A stretch of DNA of 7,405 bases from Candidatus Odyssella thessalonicensis (GTDB lineage Bacteria; Pseudomonadota; Alphaproteobacteria; Bin65), in the NCBI GenBank assembly GCA_005240015.1, contig SBBV01000441.1:1-7405 (forward strand), given 5' to 3'. A model generated the notes under the pieces. That model searched no databases. It was not told where the DNA came from and saw nothing but the letters and a program-made list of their open reading frames with translations. A program made the translations under genes and the position numbers. Positions 1 through 7,186 of this stretch are shown in pieces (within the stretch, counting starts at the first letter, position 1; each line of letters starts with the position of its first letter).

Positions 1-333
1 GCGGCCCGCGACGACGAGCGCGACCGGCTTGCCGGCACGCGCGGCAAGATCGCGCACGAGCGCGCAAGCCGGATCGTCGTCCGCCTCGACGGCGACCACG
101 ACGCGATAGGCGGGATAGTCCTGCGCCAGAATGGCGGCGAGGCATTGCGCGGCGAGCGCATCGGCGCCCTTCAGCGGCACGATCACGGCCACGCTCGGCG
201 CGGGGCGCGGGAGCGCGAAGCGCTTCCTGCCGAAATGCCGCGCCTGATAGGCGAAAATCGCCGCGCCGACGAGGCCGATCGCCGCGAAGGCGAGCCAAAG
301 CGCTAAGAGCACACTGATGATCGTCGCGGCCAT
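1..333 (-). CDS. Membrane-anchored glycosyltransferase, family 2 / ceramide-glucosyltransferase-like (N-terminal 111 residues, cut by the window edge)
   Basis: Reading the minus strand from the ATG at 333 gives an uninterrupted 111-residue N-terminus that continues beyond base 1. Residues about 4-26 (IISVLLALWLAFAAIGLVGA...) form one hydrophobic helix, followed by a short basic stretch (RHFGRKRF). Then comes PSVAVIVPLKGAD, the typical first beta-strand and nucleotide-sugar-binding start of a GT-A fold. QDYPAYRVVVAVEADDDPA follows, the second strand with an acidic cluster. The PLKG wording and single N-terminal anchor recall ceramide-glucosyltransferase-like (GT21/HpnI-type) enzymes, which transfer a sugar to a lipid at the cytoplasmic face of the membrane. 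The DxD and catalytic Asp motifs lie outside the window, so donor and acceptor cannot be named. It is transcribed divergently from gyrA. A weak GAGG lies about 12 bases before the ATG. The frame stays open upstream, so a slightly longer protein cannot be excluded, but the membrane helix just after this ATG favours it. Confidence 0.75.
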   Translation of the reverse strand, partial: MAATIISVLLALWLAFAAIGLVGAAIFAYQARHFGRKRFALPRPAPSVAVIVPLKGADALAAQCLAAILAQDYPAYRVVVAVEADDDPACALVRDLAARAGKPVALVVAGR

Positions 334-426
334 GGCAGCGGCGCGCCTCGCCACCGCGCCGGCGGCAGAGATACAGGAATCGCCGCGTCGGACGATAGAC
401 GCTGCGTGTCTCCGCGGCTCCGCGTG

Positions 427-449
427 CGCCCGAAAAGGTGCTTCGGGCG
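427..449. repeat. Perfect 8-base inverted repeat (stem-loop) upstream of gyrA
   Basis: The arms CGCCCGAA (427-434) and TTCGGGCG (442-449) are exact reverse complements around a 7-base spacer (AAGGTGC). No T-tract follows on either strand. It could be a protein-binding site, a dispersed REP-like element or a structure in the leader of either divergent transcript. Only its presence is certain; its role is unknown. Confidence 0.5.
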
Positions 450-558
450 ACCGGATTCTGGGGACAGCATTTCGTTGTTTCAGGAGGGCCGCTCTGCTAA
501 TTTTCGCGGGTTCTTGCGCGGCCTCCGCGCCGCTTCCCTAAAGGCTCTAGGCACCGCA

Positions 559-564
559 TATAAC
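559..564 (+). promoter_or_regulatory. Possible -10 element of the gyrA promoter (TATAAC)
   Basis: TATAAC sits in a small AT-rich island just before gyrA and matches the sigma-70 -10 consensus in 4 of 6 positions. No good -35 element is found 16-18 bases upstream (the sequence there is CCCTAA). If it is used, transcription would start near 570-572 and give a leader of fewer than 20 bases, which agrees with the lack of a Shine-Dalgarno sequence. This is a weak call. Confidence 0.3.
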
Positions 565-588
565 TAGCTGATTTAGAACAGTTTTTCC

Positions 589-3330
<2,742 letters not shown>

Positions 3331-3377
3331 GCGCTTCGCCGCATTGATTGTGGCGGTGCGCGCACCACATCATTTGC

Positions 3378-3977
3378 ATGTCTAATCGACTGGCGCAGTC
3401 GCGCATGTTGCAAATCAAGAACGGCTTAGACCTCGTCATCTGCGGACTGCACGAAATCGACGGCTCGCTCGACGAACGCGTCACCCACGTCATCTCGATC
3501 CTCGATCCCGGCACCGCCGAGCCGGCGAAATTCGCGAGCCTCGCCGATCCCAACCTGCTGCGCCTGCGCTTCCACGACATCATCGAGGACACGCCGCTGA
3601 TGGACGCGCCGGCCGCGCGCCACATCGAGACGCTGCTCGCGTTCGGCGCGGTTTTCGCGGCGCAACCCGACCATCGCGCGCTCATCCACTGCCACATGGG
3701 CATTTCGCGCTCGACGGCGGCAGCGATCATCCTGCTCGCCGCGCATCACGGCGACGCCGAGGGCGCGGTGGCGCGCGTCACCGAGATCCGCCCGGTCGCC
3801 TGGCCCAATCTCCGCATGATCGAGCTCGCCGACCGCGCGCGGAGCTTCGATGGCCGGCTCATCAGCGCCGTGCGCCGCCACCACGCGCGCGCGCTCTTGC
3901 GCCGACCGGAGCTCAAGGAAGCCTTCATCCGCCACGGCCGCGCGCGCGAGGTCGAGGGGCTCGACAGCCTCGCCTGA
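3378..3977 (+). CDS. Cys-based tyrosine / dual-specificity-type protein phosphatase
   Basis: With the ATG at 3378 the protein has 199 residues. It carries the phosphatase P-loop HCHMGISRS at 104-112, which is the HCx5R(S/T) signature. Cys105 would be the nucleophile and Arg111 the phosphate-binding residue. An aspartate in RFHDIIED, probably Asp67, is the candidate general acid. The order of strand (THVISILDP), acid loop and P-loop helix matches small bacterial tyrosine phosphatase-like proteins. No signal peptide or membrane segment is seen, so it should be cytoplasmic. The substrate is unknown and could be a phosphoprotein or a small phosphorylated molecule. The frame extends upstream to a TTG at 3348, and another ATG lies at 3405. 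None of the three has a clear ribosome-binding site, so the start is uncertain. The gap to gyrA is only 47 bases, suggesting co-transcription or read-through. The 3' end faces the LysR gene with a 10-base gap. Confidence 0.85.
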   Translation: MSNRLAQSRMLQIKNGLDLVICGLHEIDGSLDERVTHVISILDPGTAEPAKFASLADPNLLRLRFHDIIEDTPLMDAPAARHIETLLAFGAVFAAQPDHRALIHCHMGISRSTAAAIILLAAHHGDAEGAVARVTEIRPVAWPNLRMIELADRARSFDGRLISAVRRHHARALLRRPELKEAFIRHGRAREVEGLDSLA

Positions 3978-3987
3978 GGCGCGGGCG

Positions 3988-4887
3988 TTACGACGGTACC
4001 AGGGCCTTGTTGCGAGCGCAGAACTCCACGAAGGTCGTGAGTGCCCGGCTCCGCGCGTCGGGCCGATAGGCGAGACCGTACTTCTGCTTCAATGACATTC
4101 CCCGAATCTTGAGACGGCGCAGCCGCCGGTCGCGCGGATCGCGGGTCAGGATGAAGCGCGGCACGATCGCCGTCGCGAAGCCGAGACCGACGATCCGCTT
4201 GACGAACTCGGTGTCGTTCGATTCGAGGAAGATGGCAGGGTAGCCGCCGCGCGGCAGGAACACGGTGTCGGACATCCAGCGGCTGCCGGCACCGGTCTTG
4301 TAGCGGACGAGCGGATAGCGCTTGAGCTCGCTCAGCGTCACGCTCGCGCGCGAAGCGAGCGGATGATTCTGCGCCACGAGCACGGCGTGCTCCGTTTCGC
4401 CCAGCACCAGCTCGGCCAGGTTGGGCTCGGGGATGGGAAACGCGACGAAACAGGCGTCGGCCTCGCGTGCCGCGACCTTGCGCAGGCCGTCGAAGGGCGT
4501 CTCAACCGCCGTCAGCACCAGCTCGATACGCTTGTGCGCGGCGATGAAGCGGGCGAGCAGCTCGCCGTAGAGATAGATGATGCCCATCGCACTGGCGGTG
4601 ACGCGCAGCACACCAGTCACCTCGCCGGCGTGGCGGGGCGAGAACACCTGCTTCAGGTCCTCGATCTCGCCCAGCACTTGCTGCGCGATGGCGAGCACGG
4701 TGGCGCCGGCCGGCGATAGCGTGGCGCGCGGGCGCCGCCGGATCACCAGCATTTCGCCCAACTCGTCTTCGAGCCGGCGGAGCTGATGGCTCACCGCTGG
4801 CTGGGTGAGGCCGAGCTGGGCGGCGGCGGCGTTGAAGCTGCCGGTATCGGCGATGGCGCGCAGGACGGCGAATTGCTTCAACTCCAT
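3988..4887 (-). CDS. LysR-family transcriptional regulator
   Basis: The protein has 299 residues, the usual length for LysR regulators. The N-terminal winged helix-turn-helix occupies about residues 1-60. It starts with MELKQFAVLRAIADTGSF and has the recognition segment AAAQLGLTQPAVSHQLRRLE at 21-40, which is highly typical. The linker and two-lobed effector-binding domain follow from about 90 to 295 (GVLRVTASAMG..., HPLASR..., GLGFATAIVPR...). Such proteins bind DNA as tetramers and switch on divergent catabolic or transport genes when a small ligand binds. The start at 4887 is chosen because it gives the canonical N-terminus. The frame stays open to 5034, but that extension would run into the divergent cupin gene and has no family resemblance. 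The gene is transcribed away from the cupin gene across a 130-base region with inverted repeats, so the cupin and binding-protein genes are its likely targets. The ligand is unknown. Confidence 0.95.
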   Translation of the reverse strand: MELKQFAVLRAIADTGSFNAAAAQLGLTQPAVSHQLRRLEDELGEMLVIRRRPRATLSPAGATVLAIAQQVLGEIEDLKQVFSPRHAGEVTGVLRVTASAMGIIYLYGELLARFIAAHKRIELVLTAVETPFDGLRKVAAREADACFVAFPIPEPNLAELVLGETEHAVLVAQNHPLASRASVTLSELKRYPLVRYKTGAGSRWMSDTVFLPRGGYPAIFLESNDTEFVKRIVGLGFATAIVPRFILTRDPRDRRLRRLKIRGMSLKQKYGLAYRPDARSRALTTFVEFCARNKALVPS

Positions 4888-4930
4888 GACCGGTCGTCTC
4901 GATAAAGAACTTTGATGCGCAACATATAAA

Positions 4931-4949
4931 CAATCGATTGGACTAATCG
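4931..4949. promoter_or_regulatory. Candidate LysR operator: overlapping palindromes
   Basis: CAATCGATTG (4931-4940) is a perfect 10-base palindrome. It shares bases with a second inverted repeat, CGATT (4935-4939) / AATCG (4945-4949), separated by 5 bases. LysR-family sites are typically short dyads built around T-N11-A. A T-N11-A pair can be drawn here (T4934, A4946), but it is not centred on the dyad, so the match to the consensus is partial. Position between the divergent regulator and target supports an operator role. Confidence 0.45.
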
Positions 4950-4951
4950 GC

Positions 4952-4967
4952 GTCAAGGGTTCTTGAC
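4952..4967. promoter_or_regulatory. Candidate operator half: inverted repeat GTCAAG-N4-CTTGAC
   Basis: GTCAAG (4952-4957) and CTTGAC (4962-4967) are exact reverse complements separated by GGTT. The right arm overlaps the -35-like TTGACT (4963-4968), so a protein bound here would sit at the putative cupin promoter. It may be the second (activation) site for the LysR protein, or a site for another regulator. Confidence 0.4.
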
Positions 4968-5004
4968 TCGCATTTCCCATTGCGTCGCTGCGCGGCGCCG
5001 TCCG

Positions 5005-5010
5005 AGGGAG
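5005..5010 (+). promoter_or_regulatory. Ribosome-binding site of the cupin gene (AGGGAG)
   Basis: AGGGAG ends 7 bases before the ATG at 5018 but only 1 base before the ATG at 5012. The spacing therefore selects the second ATG as the real start of the cupin gene. Confidence 0.7.
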
Positions 5011-5017
5011 AATGCAC

Positions 5018-5656
5018 ATGAAGTGGACCAACAAGAACGGCTACGACTGGTGTGAGATCGTCGACATCGACACGCTGGTCGGCCGCCTGCTTCAGCCCGA
5101 TCTCAGGCCCGGCAAATGGTCGGGCGAGGATATCCGACGGGCGATGGGCTATTTCACCCGGGAGAATCGGCGCCACGACGATCAGCGCCGCGGCGTTACC
5201 CTTGTGCACAACGATCTGATGGGCTCGGCCGGGGTTTCGCCGGCAATCAGCATCTCGTTCCAGCCGATCCTGCCCGGCGAGAAGCTCGCTTTCCATCGCC
5301 ACAACTACGTGGCCGTCTACTACTGGATCGAAGGCGAGGGCTACACCGCCAACGACGACGAGGGCATCGACCGCGAGGAAACGCGCATTTACTGGAAGGC
5401 CGGCGACGTCACGATCTCGCCGGCCTGGGTCAACCACGCCCATGTCTGCACCTCGAAGGAGCCCGCCCTCCAGATGGCGATCCATGATTTCCCGGAGCTC
5501 TGCTACCGGCGCGCCATGCTTTCGGAGGACCCCGACGGGCACGAGAATCTGCGCCACATGGTCAAGGGCGTGGTCCCGAGCTTCAACAATCTCGACACGC
5601 GTGAGGACCTCGAGAAGCGCAGCCAAAAGATCAGCATCAAGACGCTGCAGAAATAA
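5018..5656 (+). CDS. Single-domain cupin protein related to gentisate 1,2-dioxygenase
   Basis: The protein has 212 residues and one cupin beta-barrel. Motif 1 is PGEKLAFHRHNYVAVYYWIEG, starting near residue 86, with probable metal ligands His93 and His95. The usual glutamate of this motif is absent. Motif 2 is GDVTISPAWVNHAHV at 129-143, with His140 as the likely third ligand and His142 beside it. Both the missing glutamate and the P-x-W-x-x-H-x-H form are features of gentisate 1,2-dioxygenase-type bicupins, which open aromatic rings with Fe(II) and oxygen. Those enzymes are about 350 residues with two cupin domains; this one stops about 55 residues after its single domain. It may therefore be a different dioxygenase or isomerase, or a non-catalytic ligand-binding cupin. 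No signal peptide is seen, so it is cytoplasmic. It lies divergent from the LysR gene and 55 bases before a solute-binding protein gene, fitting a role in using an imported organic acid. The fold is certain; the reaction is not. Confidence 0.8.
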   Translation: MKWTNKNGYDWCEIVDIDTLVGRLLQPDLRPGKWSGEDIRRAMGYFTRENRRHDDQRRGVTLVHNDLMGSAGVSPAISISFQPILPGEKLAFHRHNYVAVYYWIEGEGYTANDDEGIDREETRIYWKAGDVTISPAWVNHAHVCTSKEPALQMAIHDFPELCYRRAMLSEDPDGHENLRHMVKGVVPSFNNLDTREDLEKRSQKISIKTLQK

Positions 5657-5671
5657 GCTAAGCTGTGGATG

Positions 5672-5691
5672 GCGGCGGGCACCACCGCCGC
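5672..5691 (+). repeat. GC-rich intercistronic stem-loop
   Basis: The arms GCGGCGG (5672-5678) and CCGCCGC (5685-5691) are perfect complements with a 6-base loop (GCACCA). The hairpin lies between the cupin stop codon and the ribosome-binding site of the binding-protein gene. No U-run follows, so it is not an intrinsic terminator. A stem-loop here could protect the downstream message from 5' decay or mark a processing site, giving more binding protein than enzyme. Confidence 0.5.
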
Positions 5692-5700
5692 TTGCGTGAG

Positions 5701-5707
5701 GGAGGAG
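5701..5707 (+). promoter_or_regulatory. Strong ribosome-binding site of the binding-protein gene (GGAGGAG)
   Basis: GGAGGAG ends 4 bases before the ATG at 5712 and is the best Shine-Dalgarno match in the window. It suits a periplasmic binding protein, which is usually made in excess over the other parts of its transporter, and it fixes the start codon. Confidence 0.75.
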
Positions 5708-5711
5708 CATC

Positions 5712-6914
5712 ATGAGATCGAACGTGTGGTGGCTTTCGGCGTTGGCGGCGCTGGCCTGCGCCGGAACGCCGGCGGGCGGATCGGCCCAGGAACTTCGGAT
5801 CGGCTTCTTGAGCACGACCACCGGCGGCGGTGCCGTGATCGGCCGCCATCAGGTAAACGGATGGCGGCTTGGCCTGGAACACGAGGGTTGGACGAAAGCC
5901 GGCGATAAGCTCGGCGGCGTGGTGACGCGCATCTTCGAGGCGGACGATCAGGCTAAGCCGGACGTGGGGCTTGCCGCGGCCGAGAAGTTCATCAAGCAGG
6001 AGAAGGTGCAGATCATCGCCGGCATCATTTGGTCGAGCATCATGCTCCCGGTCTACAAGGTGGCGATGGAAGCGAAGGTCGGCATCATCGGCACCAATGC
6101 CGGCACATCGCTGATCGCGGGCCCGCTTTGCAACCCGCTCTTCATCTCCACATCGTGGCAAGGCGATCAGCCGGCCGAGGCGCTTGGCATGCTCATCAGG
6201 AATGACAAGGTGCAATCGATCTACCTGATGGCGCCGAACTACCAGGGCGGCAAGGACCTCGTCTCGGGGGTCACGCGCCCGCTCAAGGGCGTGAAGATCA
6301 TCGACACGAACATGTTCAAGCTCGGCGAGACCGACTTCCAGGCCGAGATCTCGAAGATCCGTGCGGTGAAGCCCGCGGCCGTGTTCGTCTTCGCGCCGGG
6401 CGCGATGGGTCCCGCTTTCGTCAAGCAGTGGGCCGCGTCGGGCATCGGCAGGGAGATCAAGCTCTACACGATTCACACCATCGACGGCGTGACGCTGCCG
6501 GCGATCGGCGAGGCCGGCATCGGAGCGATCGAGACCATCCAGTGGACCCATGATCTCGACAACGAGGTGAACAAGAAGTTCGTCAAGGATTACGTGGCCA
6601 AGTACGGCCATCAGCCCTCGAACTTCGCCGAGCAGGCCTATAACGCGCCGCGCCTCATCGCGGCCGCGGTCAAGGCGCGTGGCGGCAAGATCGACGACAT
6701 CGAGGCGCTGATGCGGACGATGCGCAAGGTGAGCTTCCCCTCGGCGCGCGGGGCGTACCAGTACAATGTCAACGGCTTCCCGATTCAGAACTTCTACAAG
6801 GCGGAAGTGATCAAGGGCGATGACGGGACACCCAGGATCGTCAATCGCGGCATCGTCATCGCCAATCACAAAGATTCCTACTGGGAGAAGTGCCCGGCCG
6901 ACAAACGCACCTAG
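5712..6914 (+). CDS. ABC transporter periplasmic substrate-binding protein, branched-chain amino acid type (Peripla_BP_6)
   Basis: The protein has 400 residues. Residues 1-25 look like a Sec signal peptide (MRSNVWWLSALAALACAG..., cleavage likely after GGSA). The cysteine at 16 lacks a proper lipobox, so a soluble periplasmic protein is more likely than a lipoprotein. The mature part begins LRIGFLSTTTGGGAVIG, the usual first strand and ligand-loop start of LivK-like proteins. GIIGTNAGTS, YLMAPNYQGGKDLV and GETDFQAEISKIRAVKPAAVF, all typical of the family, follow in order. Cys140 (GPLCNP) and Cys394 (EKCP) could form a disulfide. Relatives bind branched-chain amino acids, amides, or aromatic and aliphatic acids; the ligand cannot be read from the sequence. 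Pairing with a cupin oxygenase and a LysR regulator makes an organic acid plausible. No permease or ATPase genes follow within the window; instead a broken crotonase gene and an unrelated convergent gene do, so the partner membrane components must be encoded elsewhere. Confidence 0.93.
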   Translation: MRSNVWWLSALAALACAGTPAGGSAQELRIGFLSTTTGGGAVIGRHQVNGWRLGLEHEGWTKAGDKLGGVVTRIFEADDQAKPDVGLAAAEKFIKQEKVQIIAGIIWSSIMLPVYKVAMEAKVGIIGTNAGTSLIAGPLCNPLFISTSWQGDQPAEALGMLIRNDKVQSIYLMAPNYQGGKDLVSGVTRPLKGVKIIDTNMFKLGETDFQAEISKIRAVKPAAVFVFAPGAMGPAFVKQWAASGIGREIKLYTIHTIDGVTLPAIGEAGIGAIETIQWTHDLDNEVNKKFVKDYVAKYGHQPSNFAEQAYNAPRLIAAAVKARGGKIDDIEALMRTMRKVSFPSARGAYQYNVNGFPIQNFYKAEVIKGDDGTPRIVNRGIVIANHKDSYWEKCPADKRT

Positions 6915-6920
6915 TCGAAC

Positions 6921-6949
6921 GCAGCGCGGCGCTGGAATCGCAGCGCTGC
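6921..6949 (+). repeat. Stem-loop just downstream of the binding-protein gene
   Basis: GCAGCGC (6921-6927) pairs with GCGCTGC (6943-6949) across a 15-base spacer, starting 7 bases after the stop codon. Smaller alternative pairings exist (CAGCG 6922-6926 with CGCTG 6930-6934, and the palindrome GCAGCGCTGC at 6940-6949). No T-run follows, so intrinsic termination is not supported. It could still block 3' exonuclease decay or coincide with Rho-dependent ending. Confidence 0.35.
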
Positions 6950-6991
6950 CAGGCGCCGTGCGGGCGAGGTTCGTCTCCGTTACGGGGCAAT

Positions 6992-7186
6992 CAATACCAG
7001 GACTTCAAGTCGATGCTCTTCCGCATCGAAGGCCGGCTTGCGCGCGTCGCGCTCGACCGGCGACACGCGCTCAACACCATGCCGAGCGAGATTGACGAGT
7101 GCTACCTCGAGTCCCGGGAGCGCTTCCGCCATCAGCTCGCGACGATGGACAAGCTCGTGCTCTGCCTGGCGCCTCGCCCGGCGCGT
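6992..7186 (+). pseudogene. Probable remnant of an enoyl-CoA hydratase (crotonase-family) gene
   Basis: One plus-strand frame reads QYQDFKSMLFRIEGRLAR, then VALDRRHALNTMPSEIDE. This closely matches the N-terminus of crotonase-family enzymes, where a phrase like IEGRVARITLDRPEALNAM leads into helix 1. The resemblance begins before the only ATG (7013), and no start codon or ribosome-binding site precedes the first matching codon, so the original start seems lost. After MPSEIDE the sequence jumps to CYLESRERFRHQLATMDKLVLCLA. The oxyanion-hole strand (normally an F-C/S-A-G-x-D-type motif) and the rest of the roughly 260-residue fold are missing. The frame then stays open into DNA that is coding on the other strand. 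I read this as an internally deleted and truncated gene. The first 35 residues are the evidence; the identity of the second half is uncertain. It lies on the same strand as the binding-protein gene and may once have belonged to the same catabolic operon. Confidence 0.5.

Larger units (their letters stand above)
334..588. other. Divergent intergenic region between the glycosyltransferase and gyrA
   Basis: I see no convincing gene in these 255 bases. A plus-strand open frame at 317-541 has no ribosome-binding site, no family resemblance and arginine/alanine-rich content typical of a chance GC-rich frame. The stretch contains three short inverted repeats: AGACGC/GTGTCT at 397-411 (one G-T pair, loop TGC), CGCCCGAA/TTCGGGCG at 427-449 (perfect 8-base arms) and GCGCGG/CCGCGC at 516-530 (perfect 6-base arms, loop CCT). 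None is followed by a T-run on either strand, so they are not intrinsic terminators. The region must hold the promoters of both flanking genes. Confidence 0.6.
4888..5017. promoter_or_regulatory. Divergent control region between the LysR gene and the cupin gene
   Basis: This spacer contains a conspicuously AT-rich island (about 4900-4947, with TATAAA at 4925-4930) in an otherwise GC-rich window. A cluster of inverted repeats lies at 4931-4967. I cannot assign clean -35/-10 pairs on either strand. TTGACT at 4963-4968 resembles a -35 element, but no matching -10 follows at 16-18 bases. Divergent LysR spacers usually hold both the autoregulatory site and the activation site for the opposite gene. 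Confidence 0.6.

Noticed and set aside
317..541. A 74-residue plus-strand frame before gyrA
   Set aside because: It has no ribosome-binding site, its start overlaps the divergent glycosyltransferase start, and its composition looks random for GC-rich DNA.
3971..3981. Small hairpin CGCC-TGA-GGCG between the convergent phosphatase and LysR genes as a terminator
   Set aside because: The stem is only 4 bases, the loop is the stop codon itself, and there is no T-run on either strand.
5012..5017. The first of two closely spaced ATG codons as cupin start
   Set aside because: It lies 1 base after the AGGGAG site, too close for initiation; the ATG at 5018 has the right spacing. The first cannot be fully excluded and would add only two residues.
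4888..5034. An N-terminal extension of the LysR protein starting at 5034
   Set aside because: The extra 49 residues would overlap the divergent cupin start and the operator region, and LysR proteins normally begin at the MELKQF-like position used here.
4943..5821. A 292-residue minus-strand frame opposite the cupin gene
   Set aside because: It is antisense to a gene with clear cupin motifs and has no family pattern of its own.
5658..6869. A 403-residue minus-strand frame opposite the binding-protein gene
   Set aside because: The plus strand carries a convincing signal peptide and family motifs; the antisense frame is Asp/Arg/Leu/His-rich with no motif.
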